A stretch of 64,000 nt of DNA, from the NCBI RefSeq assembly GCF_025345615.1, contig NZ_JAODWD010000001.1:248001-312000 (forward strand). The letters are read 5' to 3'. Of the stretch, positions 53,327 through 61,959 are shown piece after piece. The stretch is from Mycobacterium deserti (GTDB taxonomy: Bacteria > Actinomycetota > Actinomycetes > Mycobacteriales > Mycobacteriaceae). Positions within the stretch are counted from its first letter, which is position 1. The number at the start of each line of letters is the position of its first letter. The notes beneath the pieces were generated by a model. That model searched no databases. It worked only from the letters and a program-made list of their open reading frames with translations, and was not told where the DNA came from. Position numbers and translations under genes: made by a program.

Positions 53327-53784
53327 CAGAAGACGAACCTCGCGATGAGTTCGGCGACAGCGGCGGGCCTCTCTCCGCCGTCGATCTCCACCGTGTGCTG
53401 CACCGTCAGGTTGACGGTGTCATCGGCGACCTTGACGGCGTCCAGGAGTTTCGAGCGCACCCGCACACGACTACCCGTGGTGACCGCGGCGAGGAACCGA
53501 ACCTTGTTCAGCCCGTAGTTGATCCCCATCTTCGCGTTCTCGACGCGGTAATTGTCCTTGCTCACGCCGGGGATGAGCGACAGCGTGAGGAACCCGTGCG
53601 CGATCGTCGCGCCGTACGGGCTCTCGGCCTTGGCCTTCTCGGCGTCGACGTGGATCCACTGGTGGTCCATCGTCACGTCGGCGAACGCGTCGATGCGGCT
53701 CTGGTCGATCTCCACCCATCGGCTGACTCCGAGTTCGGCCCCAATCAACCCGATTCCCTCGTCAACGGACCCAATCGTCTTCAT
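53326..53784 (-). CDS. MaoC family enoyl-CoA hydratase
   Basis: A 152-residue single-hotdog MaoC/NodN-type hydratase. The hydratase-2 motif is VTMDHQWIHVDAEKAKAESPYGATIAHGF with D40 and H45 as catalytic pair, split here for reading as MDHQWIHVDAEKAK and GATIAHGF. It adds water to an enoyl-CoA to give the R-3-hydroxyacyl-CoA. As first gene of the MaoC/thiolase-fold/ligase operon it would feed the thiolase-fold enzyme. ATG 53784. Confidence 0.9.
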   Translation of the reverse strand: MKTIGSVDEGIGLIGAELGVSRWVEIDQSRIDAFADVTMDHQWIHVDAEKAKAESPYGATIAHGFLTLSLIPGVSKDNYRVENAKMGINYGLNKVRFLAAVTTGSRVRVRSKLLDAVKVADDTVNLTVQHTVEIDGGERPAAVAELIARFVF

Positions 53785-53821
53785 GACTTCTCCTGTCGCG
53801 AACCGCTCCCCACAATTTATT

Positions 53822-53839
53822 TATCTATTTAACGGTATA
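53822..53839 (+). promoter_or_regulatory. TATCTAnTTAAnnGTATA element
   Basis: TATCTATTTAACGGTATA is 40 bases before ATG 53879 in the divergent gap between MaoC and the thiolase, and is the counterpart of 44255-44272. TAGACT (53838-53843) could be a -10 element overlapping its end. Confidence 0.4.
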
Positions 53840-53878
53840 GACTGCCGATGGCTTATCCGACAACCACCGGGGAGAGTT

Positions 53879-55066
53879 ATGCCGTCCACGACATCTCGCG
53901 CAGCCATCGTCGCCGCCGCACGTACGCCAATCGGCACGGCGCGGAAAGGCTCACTGGCCAACATGCCTGCGGTTGAGCTCGCCAAACCGGTGGTGGCGGC
54001 AGTCATCGAGAGGTCCGGCCTGGACGCCGCCGACTTCGAAGACCTGGTTCTTGCCGAGGTGATGCAGGGCGGCGGGGACAGCGCACGCTACATCGCGGTG
54101 TCGCTCGGCTTACTCGACATTCCCGGCTTGGCGGTCAACCGCCAGTGCGCATCGAGTCTGTCGGCCATAGCGGTCGGCGCGGGACAGATCGCCTCCGGCA
54201 TGAGCCGCGCCGTACTGGCCGGCGGCATGGAGTCGCTGTCCACCTCTCCGATCCTGCAGAAGCGCAAGCCATTCACCGCGGGCAAGTCCGCGCAGGACTA
54301 TGCGCAGTGGTTCCCCGAGTCGCATCCGCCGACCGACGACGCGCCGGCGATGGACATGTCGATCACCGTCGCGCACAACTGCAACGTGCAGTACGGCATC
54401 ACCCGCGAAGATCAGGACGAATGGGCCCTGCGCAGCCACCAGCGCGCAATCAAGGCCATCGACGCCGGGTCGTTCGTCGACGAGATCGTTCCGATCGAGG
54501 TGCCCCAGGCCGACGGCTCGACGGTCACCTTCACCGAGGACGAGCATCCGCGCCGCGGCAGCTCGATGGAGTCGCTGGCAGGCCTGAAGGTGTTGCACCC
54601 CGAGATCGAAGGCTTCAGCGTGACCGCTGGCAACTCCTCGGGTATCAACGACGCCGCAGCAGTTGTCGCCTTGGCCACCCCGGACACTCAGCAGGAGGTG
54701 CTGGCGAGTGTGTTGTCTTGGACGCAGGTCGGGCTGGAGCCGAAGCGCACCGGCAGCGGGCCGATCAAGGCTATCCCGAAGGCGCTCGAGTTGGCGGGAC
54801 GCAAGATCGAAGATGTCTCGCTCTTCGAGATCAACGAGGCATTTGCAGCGCAGGCTGTCGCGTGCGCCCGCGAGCTTGGCCTCGACGAGGAGATCGTCAA
54901 TGTGTACGGATCGGGCATCAGCCTGGGGCACCCGATCGCCGCGACCGGCGCACGCATGGTGACGTCGGCGATTCACGAATTGCGCAGGCGCGGTGGTGGA
55001 ATCGGAGTGCTGTCGATGTGCGCCGGCGGCGGAATGGGCGCGGCAATGGTTGTCGAGGTGGCGTGA
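53879..55066 (+). CDS. Acetyl-CoA C-acyltransferase (thiolase)
   Basis: A 395-residue true thiolase. The nucleophile is C90 (LAVNRQCASSLSAIAVGA), NEAFAAQAV and GHPIAATGARM hold the conserved residues, and C381 starts the terminal CAGGGMGAAMVVEV. It cleaves a 3-ketoacyl-CoA with CoA. ATG 53879 follows GGGGAGAG. It is the first of a plus-strand series with the OB-fold protein (one base apart) and a DinB protein. Confidence 0.93.
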   Translation: MPSTTSRAAIVAAARTPIGTARKGSLANMPAVELAKPVVAAVIERSGLDAADFEDLVLAEVMQGGGDSARYIAVSLGLLDIPGLAVNRQCASSLSAIAVGAGQIASGMSRAVLAGGMESLSTSPILQKRKPFTAGKSAQDYAQWFPESHPPTDDAPAMDMSITVAHNCNVQYGITREDQDEWALRSHQRAIKAIDAGSFVDEIVPIEVPQADGSTVTFTEDEHPRRGSSMESLAGLKVLHPEIEGFSVTAGNSSGINDAAAVVALATPDTQQEVLASVLSWTQVGLEPKRTGSGPIKAIPKALELAGRKIEDVSLFEINEAFAAQAVACARELGLDEEIVNVYGSGISLGHPIAATGARMVTSAIHELRRRGGGIGVLSMCAGGGMGAAMVVEVA

Positions 55067-55067
55067 G

Positions 55068-55493
55068 ATGACGAATCTGATCACTGACGGACTGTTCCGG
55101 GTCGACGGGGATCGCACCGTTCTGCTGGGTTCACGGCGCGCCTCGACGGGCGTCGTCAAGTTTCCTGCTGAACGTGCGGACTTGTTCGACGCCAACCCCG
55201 ACATCCAGACCGACATCGAAGCGCTCGAATTGTCCACGGAAGGAACGCTTTACACGTTCACGACCCAGGAGTTCCCGCCGCCCCTGCCGTATAAGGGCCA
55301 CCGAGATCCGACAGTGTTCAGGCCTTATGTCGTCGGCTTCGTTGAGCTGGCGGAAGGGCTGCTGGTGGAGTCACTGATCGTCGACGTCGCCGCAGACGAT
55401 CTCCGGATCGGCCAAGGCATGGTGTCGACCACCACCACGCTGGACACCGAGGCCGGCGAAAAGTTCACCACCTTCGCCTTCCGCCCGGCATAG
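55068..55493 (+). CDS. DUF35-like OB-fold protein without zinc ribbon
   Basis: A 141-residue DUF35/OB-fold protein. The N-terminal part (LFRVDGDRTVLLGSRRASTGVVKFPAE) keeps the family layout but the four zinc-binding cysteines are missing; there is no Cys in the protein. The OB domain is visible: LYTFTTQEFPPPLPYKGHRDP, YVVGFVELAEGLLVESLIV, MVSTTTTLDT. It starts one base after the thiolase stop and is probably its partner, as DUF35 proteins pair with thiolases and HMG-CoA-synthase-like enzymes. Confidence 0.82.
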   Translation: MTNLITDGLFRVDGDRTVLLGSRRASTGVVKFPAERADLFDANPDIQTDIEALELSTEGTLYTFTTQEFPPPLPYKGHRDPTVFRPYVVGFVELAEGLLVESLIVDVAADDLRIGQGMVSTTTTLDTEAGEKFTTFAFRPA

Positions 55494-55495
55494 TC

Positions 55496-56005
55496 ATGGA
55501 GGAGGTCTGCGCCGACTGCGGCTTCGACCAATCGACGACGCCACCGCGGGAGGTGGCAACCGCCCTGCCGCCGCTGGCGCTCGCGATCTCAGATAGTCTC
55601 CGGATCCTCACGGACGACGAGCTCCGAAGACGTCCCGCCTCCACCGTGTGGTCGCCGCTGGAGTATCTGGGGCACCTCCGGGAATCGATGGCGTTTCACC
55701 GCTGGCTCATCGAACGTGCGCTCACCGAGGACAACCCGGTCGTAGCGATGGTCGATCCCGATGAGTCCGTGGCACTGGCGTCGTACAACGACACCGAGCG
55801 CGAGATGCTCATCGGGCAGTTCGATCGCCGGATCCAACGCCTCGGCGATGCGCTGATCTCGTTGGACAGCGACGCCGCGGGTCGCACTCTGGCCCTCGGC
55901 GATCGGCAGATCTCGGTAGCACTCGTTGCGCGCAGTGCCTGGCATGAGTGCCACCACCACCTCGGCGACATCCGACGTACGGTCAGCCGCGCGCCATCGC
56001 CGTGA
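55496..56005 (+). CDS. DinB family protein
   Basis: A 169-residue DinB/MDMPI-type four-helix protein. The metal-binding histidines are in WSPLEYLGHLRESMAFHRW and in SAWHECHHHLGDIRRTV. Members are metal-dependent isomerases or transferases using mycothiol or other thiols. The N-terminus has two cysteines (VCADCGFDQS), possibly a zinc site. It begins two bases after the OB-fold gene and ends overlapping the convergent TetR gene by 23 bases. Confidence 0.85.
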   Translation: MEEVCADCGFDQSTTPPREVATALPPLALAISDSLRILTDDELRRRPASTVWSPLEYLGHLRESMAFHRWLIERALTEDNPVVAMVDPDESVALASYNDTEREMLIGQFDRRIQRLGDALISLDSDAAGRTLALGDRQISVALVARSAWHECHHHLGDIRRTVSRAPSP

Positions 56006-56579
56006 TGCTATCGGCGATCACCGCGATGATCTCGCCGCGGTCCACCGCAACCGATTGCATTTCCACGGCGTACCACGAGCGGTCCAGCAGCCCCATCGCC
56101 GCGATCCCGATCACCTCCGGTGAGTGTTTCCCGTCGGCGCGGATCGCATGACCCAGCTTCCAGGCAGCCCGAGTCATCATGTGGTTGCGCGAGCGCCGGA
56201 ACTCCTCATTGTCCGGAGCGGTGTGGGCGGCGGCCGTCACGAACGCGCCGTGCCGGTCCATGTAGTCGAAGTACTCGCGCACCCATTCGGTGACTGCGTC
56301 GGCCCGGTCGGAGCGGACCGCCGCCGCGCAGTTCTCGATCACCGCCAACGCATCGTGGTACGCGGTCTTGCCGAGGACGTTGAAGACCTCGGTCTTGTCC
56401 TTGAAGTAGGTGTAGAAGCCGGCGCGCGAAATGCCGCAGGCATCGGTGATGGCGTTGATCGACGTGCCGCCGAAACCACGTTCGAGGAACAGACGCCGAC
56501 TGGCGTCCAGGATCGCCGAGCGAGTCCGCTCACCGCGACTGATCTCGAGCGGGTTGAGGAGTCCCTCCGCCGTCGTCAT
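55983..56579 (-). CDS. TetR-family transcriptional regulator
   Basis: A 198-residue TetR regulator. The HTH domain covers about 17-66: RSAILDASRRLFLERGFGGTS, AITDACGISRAGFYTYFKDKTEVF. The start ATG 56579 diverges from the amidohydrolase gene with 146 bases between, and that gap contains the palindrome ACTTGAC-n6-GTCAAGT at 56660. It likely represses itself and the amidohydrolase. Confidence 0.9.
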   Translation of the reverse strand: MTTAEGLLNPLEISRGERTRSAILDASRRLFLERGFGGTSINAITDACGISRAGFYTYFKDKTEVFNVLGKTAYHDALAVIENCAAAVRSDRADAVTEWVREYFDYMDRHGAFVTAAAHTAPDNEEFRRSRNHMMTRAAWKLGHAIRADGKHSPEVIGIAAMGLLDRSWYAVEMQSVAVDRGEIIAVIADSITAMARG

Positions 56580-56659
56580 ATCCGCACTTTATCTGACGAT
56601 GTCGTTGGTACGCAATATTTGCAGCTCAAAACCACTGTTTGCGGCGTTGCGGCCCATTT

Positions 56660-56679
56660 ACTTGACACTATCGTCAAGT
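56660..56679. promoter_or_regulatory. Perfect 7-base-arm palindromic operator
   Basis: ACTTGACACTATCGTCAAGT has perfect 7-base arms (ACTTGAC/GTCAAGT) around ACTATC. It includes TTGACA, a -35-like hexamer for the amidohydrolase gene. Lying in the tetR/amidohydrolase divergent gap, it is the probable TetR operator. Confidence 0.65.
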
Positions 56680-56725
56680 TCCGTCAGACTGCTGAGAGAA
56701 GCCCACGCGATTTAGGAGACGGCCC

Positions 56726-57961
56726 ATGGAGCAGTTCACCGATGCACCGATCTTCGACGCCGACCAGCACATGTACGAGACGCCGGACGCCTTGCTCAAG
56801 TACCTGCCAGAGCAGTACAAGAAGGCCGTGCAGTTCGTCCAGATCGGCCGTCACACGCGGATCGCGATTCTGAACAAGATCACCGATTACATGCCGAATC
56901 CGACCTTCGACCGCGTCGCCGCTCCCGGCGCGCACGAGAAGTTCTACTCCGGCCAGAACCCTGAGGGTCTGACCATGCGCGAGATGTCGGGCCGCGGCAT
57001 CGACACGCCTCCGGGAGCGCGCAATCCCGAAGATCGGATCGCCGAACTCAACGGCCAGGGTGTGGACGCGTGTATCAATTACCCGACGCTGGCGAACCTC
57101 GTCGAGCACTCGTCGGCCGAGGATCCTGAGCTGACCGCGGCCATCATCCACTCGCTCAACCAGTGGATGCTCGAACACTGGGGTTTCGCCCATGAGAACC
57201 GGGTCTACTCCACGCCCGTCATCAATTTGGGCATCCTCGACGAGGGCCTTCGCGAGCTCGAGTACATCCTGAACAACGGCGCAAAAGTCGCGCTGATCAA
57301 GCCCGCACCCGTGAAGGGGTTCAAAGGCTGGCGCTCTCCTGCCCTGCCCGAGTTCGATCCGTTCTGGCGCGAGGTCGAGGCCGCGGGGCTGCCGATAGTG
57401 CTGCACGCCAGCCAACCTCCGCTTCAGGAGTACATCGAAAAATGGGAGCCTGCCGACACGGCCAGCGCATTCGAGATGTCCGCATTCAAGTGGACCGCGC
57501 TGGGCCACCGCGAGATCGCCGACATGCTGACCAGTCTGATCTGTCACGGCACCCTGACCCGGTTTCCGAAGCTGCGCATCGCCAGCGTGGAGAACGGAAG
57601 TGCCTGGATCAAACCGCTTTTCGACGATCTGGAGATGACCTACGGGAAGATGCCGCAGAACTTCCCCGAACATCCGCACGAGGTGTTCCGCCGCAACTGC
57701 TGGGTCAGCCCGTTTTGGGAGGGGTCGGTGGCCGACGTCGTGCAGACCGTCGGCTGGGACAAGGTGATGTTCGGCTCCGACTGGCCGCACCCCGAAGGCT
57801 TGGCCGAGCCGAGGGGCTATTGGAAGTATGCCGAGGGCATGGATATTCGACGCACCTACGACTTCATGGGCGACAACGCCCGGCGCTTCATGGGGCTACC
57901 GCTCGCCAATCCCGATCCGGACGCCGTCAAGCCGCCGGCGCTGGAGACCGCGAGCGCCTAG
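56726..57961 (+). CDS. Amidohydrolase family protein (ACMSD-like)
   Basis: A 411-residue TIM-barrel amidohydrolase-2 protein. The metal motif DADQHMYE starts at residue 11 (Asp/His instead of HxH), a His lies in LPIVLHASQPP, and the C-terminal metal Asp is in FGSDWPHPEGL. ACMSD-family enzymes decarboxylate or hydrolyse ring-cleavage products. Related mycobacterial genes often sit with fatty-acid or steroid catabolism clusters. ATG 56726 follows TAGGAGA. The divergent TetR probably controls it. Confidence 0.9.
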   Translation: MEQFTDAPIFDADQHMYETPDALLKYLPEQYKKAVQFVQIGRHTRIAILNKITDYMPNPTFDRVAAPGAHEKFYSGQNPEGLTMREMSGRGIDTPPGARNPEDRIAELNGQGVDACINYPTLANLVEHSSAEDPELTAAIIHSLNQWMLEHWGFAHENRVYSTPVINLGILDEGLRELEYILNNGAKVALIKPAPVKGFKGWRSPALPEFDPFWREVEAAGLPIVLHASQPPLQEYIEKWEPADTASAFEMSAFKWTALGHREIADMLTSLICHGTLTRFPKLRIASVENGSAWIKPLFDDLEMTYGKMPQNFPEHPHEVFRRNCWVSPFWEGSVADVVQTVGWDKVMFGSDWPHPEGLAEPRGYWKYAEGMDIRRTYDFMGDNARRFMGLPLANPDPDAVKPPALETASA

Positions 57962-58007
57962 CGCCGCGATTCCAGGCAGCCTGAGCTCAGTGCGCGCAGA
58001 TCTGCGA

Positions 58008-59399
58008 TCACATTCGGGGCACGGCGGCAGTAGGTAGGCCGGCCGCCGCGCGGATCAGACCGAACGCTTCGACCATCGCGTCGGTCACCTCGTGCGGATC
58101 ATCGAAGGTCACATCGTCGGCGAGCACACAGATGTTGAGCTGGTCGACGTAGCTCCACACGGTGATGTTCACACCGACTCCGAACGTGAGCGGGCCGACT
58201 GACAGGAACTGCTCGACAGGCGCGCCTGCGATCCGGCCCGGTACGCGAGGGCCCGCTACGTTGGATACCGGGACGTTGATCAGCTTGCTCGGTCCGCTGG
58301 TCGCGATGCGGCGAAACAACAGTTCGGTCGTCCGCGGCGGCGCATAACTGGCCCACCGGCTGACGAGGTCGGGTCCGAGAAGCTGGGTGTTCCTCTTGCC
58401 GATCTCCGAACCGACGCGGGCAAGGCGAACCCAATCGAGTGGATCGGTGACATGCACCGGCAGCGACACGACGATAGTGCCCAGCGCGTTGCCCGACACC
58501 CGCTCCGGTGAGGTGTCTAAGGCCATCGGCACACCGCCCAGCAGCGGCTCGTCGGCGTGTCCGTCGTATTTCAACAGCAGCGAGCGAACGGCTCCTGCGA
58601 CGGTGGCCAGGACGATGTCGTTGATCGTGACCCCGAGTTGCTTAGCGGTCTCCTTGACTTTGGCGAGCTCGAGAGTGGCGCTGGCGAACGTGCGACCGGG
58701 CGACACGACGTGGTTGAGAAACGTCGACGGAGGCCGGAAGTTTCGAGCCAGGTCCGGCCCGGACGCTGACCGGCGGTGCACCCGCCGAATACCCTTGGCG
58801 GTATCGAACACCAGGCGGGGAAGGTCTCTGGCGTGGTCCACGTGATCGCGTAGCGCCGCGCGAATCAACCGGCCCCTCGACGGGATCGGATCAGCGCAGT
58901 AGTCCTCCCTTTCCGGCTGCGGCGCATTCGGAAGGTCCATGCCGCGCGCCATCAGATTGGCCGACGCGACGCCATCGGCCAGCGCATGATGGACCTTTCC
59001 GATGACGGCGAACCGGTTGTCCGGCATGCCCTCGACGAAGTAGAACTCCCACAGCGGCTTGCTGCGGTCCAGCGGTGTGGCAGCGACAGAAGCGATCGCG
59101 GCGTTGAGTTCCCGTCGACCACCGGGAGGTGCGATCTGTAGCCGCCGAACGTGGTAGTCGATGTCGACGTCGCAGTTCTCCAGCCACATCGCGCGATGCA
59201 CCCTGCCTGGGATGTCGACGAGTTGATAGCGCAAGGGTTCGAGGAGGTGCAGTCGCCGCGCCAACGTCTGTCGGAAGCGGTCGAACCCGAAGTCGGAGCG
59301 GTCCGACGCGTCGATCACAGCGATTTTCAGGGTGTGTTGGTGCAGGTTGGGAGTCTCGTTGTACAGCAGGACCGCGTCCCAGCCGCCAAGTCTTTTCAA
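58008..59399 (-). CDS. WS/DGAT family O-acyltransferase (triacylglycerol synthase)
   Basis: A 463-residue wax ester synthase/diacylglycerol acyltransferase. The catalytic motif HHALADG is at 137-143 (KVHHALADGVAS), PLDRSKPLWEFYF at about 109-121, and GVTINDIVLATVAGAVR carries the conserved ND. It transfers acyl from acyl-CoA to diacylglycerol or fatty alcohol, forming storage lipid. The start is TTG 59399 with GGGAGGG just upstream. It diverges from a PlsC-like acyltransferase gene and shares an AT-rich promoter gap. Confidence 0.93.
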   Translation of the reverse strand: MKRLGGWDAVLLYNETPNLHQHTLKIAVIDASDRSDFGFDRFRQTLARRLHLLEPLRYQLVDIPGRVHRAMWLENCDVDIDYHVRRLQIAPPGGRRELNAAIASVAATPLDRSKPLWEFYFVEGMPDNRFAVIGKVHHALADGVASANLMARGMDLPNAPQPEREDYCADPIPSRGRLIRAALRDHVDHARDLPRLVFDTAKGIRRVHRRSASGPDLARNFRPPSTFLNHVVSPGRTFASATLELAKVKETAKQLGVTINDIVLATVAGAVRSLLLKYDGHADEPLLGGVPMALDTSPERVSGNALGTIVVSLPVHVTDPLDWVRLARVGSEIGKRNTQLLGPDLVSRWASYAPPRTTELLFRRIATSGPSKLINVPVSNVAGPRVPGRIAGAPVEQFLSVGPLTFGVGVNITVWSYVDQLNICVLADDVTFDDPHEVTDAMVEAFGLIRAAAGLPTAAVPRM

Positions 59400-59476
59400 C
59401 GTCCCTCCCAGGCCCTACCTCGATCCCGCGCGTGATGATTCAAGGCTATTGGGGTACCCCGCCCTCACGCGGGTTA

Positions 59477-59488
59477 ATATTTAAATAT
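59477..59488. promoter_or_regulatory. AT-rich palindrome in divergent acyltransferase promoter
   Basis: ATATTTAAATAT (59477-59488) is a perfect palindrome in the 114-base gap between divergent acyltransferase genes. Such AT-rich stretches are rare here, and TATCTA follows directly. It probably contains the promoter of the gene starting at 59514. Confidence 0.4.
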
Positions 59489-59513
59489 CTAACGACTTCT
59501 TAGGAGGGAGCTC

Positions 59514-60320
59514 GTGAGCGCGCCCGACACGAAACCGTCGGCGATCTCCAAGTGGGACCCGGTGCTGACTGAGCGCGCGATGGGCTTGATACGGCCGATC
59601 ATCAAGGGCTGGCATCGGGCCGAGGTACGCGGCCTCGACGACTTTCCACCGGGCGGTGCCCTGGTGGTCGCCAACCATTCAGGTGGCTTGATCGCCGTCG
59701 ACATACCGGTCTTCGCGACAGACTTCTACGCCACGTTCGGGTACGGCCGACCGGTCTACACGCTCAGCCACGACATCCTTTTCGGAGGACCCCAGGGTGA
59801 TGTTCTGGCACGGACCGGCTTCATCCCGGCCAGCCACGACAACGCCGACGAGGCGCTGCGCGCGGGTGGCGTCGTTGTCGTCTTTCCCGGCGGTGATTAC
59901 GACGTCTACCGACCCACTTGGTCGGCGAACAAGGTCGATTTCAACGGGCGGACCGGCTATGTCCAAGCGGCGATCAACGCGGGTGTGCCGATCGTGCCGT
60001 CGGTGTCAATCGGCGGTCAGGAGACCCAGATCTACCTCACCCGCGGCGAGTGGCTGGCCAAGCTGACCCGTATCGACAAGCTGGTCCGAACCAAGTTCCT
60101 GCCGATCTCGTTCGGCTTTCCGTTCGGCTTCAGCGCTGTGCTCCCAGTCAACCTGCCACTGCCAAGCAAAATCGTGACCCAGATTCTCCCGCCGATCGAC
60201 GTCGCGGCGGAGTTCGGCGAAGCCCCCGACGTCGACGACGTCGATGCTCATGTCCGCGGCGTCATGCAGCGGGCCCTCGACCGACTTGCTTCCGAGCGCA
60301 GACTTCCGGTGATCGGTTGA
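59514..60320 (+). CDS. PlsC/DGAT2-like lysophospholipid acyltransferase
   Basis: A 268-residue acyltransferase of the LPLAT superfamily. The active-site motif is NHSGGLIAVD at 54-63 (H55, D63), and the second motif FPGGDYDVYRP (about 125-135) matches the FPGG form of the DGAT2/MGAT-like branch rather than FPEGT of PlsC. It transfers acyl groups to glycerolipids. GTG 59514 follows AGGAGGGAG. It precedes the broken CoA ligase by two bases and would be co-transcribed with it. Confidence 0.88.
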   Translation: MSAPDTKPSAISKWDPVLTERAMGLIRPIIKGWHRAEVRGLDDFPPGGALVVANHSGGLIAVDIPVFATDFYATFGYGRPVYTLSHDILFGGPQGDVLARTGFIPASHDNADEALRAGGVVVVFPGGDYDVYRPTWSANKVDFNGRTGYVQAAINAGVPIVPSVSIGGQETQIYLTRGEWLAKLTRIDKLVRTKFLPISFGFPFGFSAVLPVNLPLPSKIVTQILPPIDVAAEFGEAPDVDDVDAHVRGVMQRALDRLASERRLPVIG

Positions 60321-60322
60321 TC

Positions 60323-61954
60323 ATGCTGGAACGTCTCAAGCAGATCGCGGGCTTCGCCGGCACGCTGTCCCGCGCCCGGGTGATCGCCCCGTTGCGGCCT
60401 GACCGGTACGTACGCATGGGAGTCGCGGTCCGGCGCGCCGGGATGAATGCGACATCCGGGTTCGCGATCGCGGCCCAGCGCTGCCCCGACCGACCCGGGC
60501 TCATCGACGAGTTGGGCACCCTGACCTGGCGCGAACTGGATGAGGAAAGCGACGCCTTGGCCACCGCGCTGCAGACATTGCCCGGCGCGGCTCCGAAGGT
60601 CGTCGGCATCATGGCGCGAAACCACCGGGGCTTTGTCGAATCGTTGATCGCCGCCAACCGGATCGGCGCCGACGTGCTGCTGCTGAACACATCGTTTGCC
60701 GGGCCGGCGCTGGCTGAGGTCGTGGTGCGCGAGGAGGTCGACGCCGTCATCTACGACGAAGAGTTCGCGGGGTCGATCGACCAGGCGCTGAAAGACCGTC
60801 CGCGGGCCGCGAAGATCGTGGCGTGGACGGACGCCCCCGGCGCCCACGAAGTCACGGTCGCGGGCCTGGTCGATGAGCACCGCGGCCGACGTCCATCGCA
60901 GGTCACACGGACGTCGAAGATGATCCTGCTGACCTCCGGCACCACCGGATCACCCAAGGGCGCGAAGCACTCCGGCGGTGGACCCGAGGCGCTGAAGTCG
61001 ATTCTCGACCGGACACCGTGGCGCGCAGAGGAGACCGTGGTGATCGTCGCGCCGATGTTCCACGCGTGGGGATTCGGGCAACTCGGCATCGCCGGGCTGA
61101 TGGCGTGCACGATCGTCACCCGTCGCAAATTCGATCCCGAGGCGACCCTCGCCCTCGTCGACACGCACCGCGCGACAGGTCTGTCGGTCGTCCCGGTGAT
61201 GTTCGACCGGATCGTGGACCTGCCCGACGATGTGCTGTCTCGCTACAGCGGGCGCTCGCTGCGGTTCGCCGCCGCATCGGGTTCGCGGATGCGCCCGGAT
61301 GTCGTCATCAAGTTCATGGACCGATTCGGCGAGGTGATCTACAACAACTACAACGCCACCGAAGCAGGGATGATCGCGACCGCCACACCGTCCGACCTCC
61401 GTGCGGCACCCGATACTGCGGGCCGACCCGCCGAGGGAACCGAAATCCGTGTCCTCGACGGCGATTTCCGCGAGCAGCCCGCTGGGGAGGTCGGCACCAT
61501 ATACGTGCGCAGCACCGTCCAGTTCGACGGATACACCTCGGGCCAGACCAAAGACTTCCACGGCGGCTTCATGAGCTCAGGAGATGTCGGCTATCTCGAC
61601 GAGGCCGGCCGATTGTTCGTCGTCGGTCGTGACGACGAGATGATCGTCTCGGGCGGCGAAAACGTGTATCCGATCGAAGTCGAGAAAACGCTCGCGGCGC
61701 ACGCCGACGTTGCCGAGGCAGCGGTGCTCGGCGTCGACGACGCCGAGTACGGCCAGCGGCTTGCGGCGTTCGTCGTTCTGTCCGACGGCGCCTCAGCGAC
61801 ACCGGATGGGCTCAAGGCACACGTACGCGAGAACCTCGCGAACTACAAGGTGCCGCGTAGCATCACGATTCTCGACGAATAGCCCCGAAGCAGCACAGGA
61901 AAGATCCTGCGGGGTGACCTGCAGACACTACTGGAAGCCGACGGCGACACGTGA
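60323..61954 (+). pseudogene. Acyl-CoA synthetase interrupted by an in-frame TAG before the catalytic lysine
   Basis: An ANL ligase of 543 codons if the stop is read through. A3 is LLTSGTTGSPKGAKHS, A5 is YNNYNATEAGMIA, A7-A8 is GYLDEAGRLFVVGRDDEMIVSGGENVYPIEV. At 61880-61882 the codon is TAG where LDE-L-PR is expected. After it the frame continues PRSSTGKILRGDLQTLLEADGDT to TGA at 61952. The A10 lysine (codon 61901-61903) is therefore lost from the truncated 519-residue product, which should be unable to adenylate efficiently. A single T-to-A change (TTG to TAG) explains it. All other motifs are intact, so the change is recent, a sequencing error, or read through. Confidence 0.85.
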
Positions 61955-61959
61955 CATCG

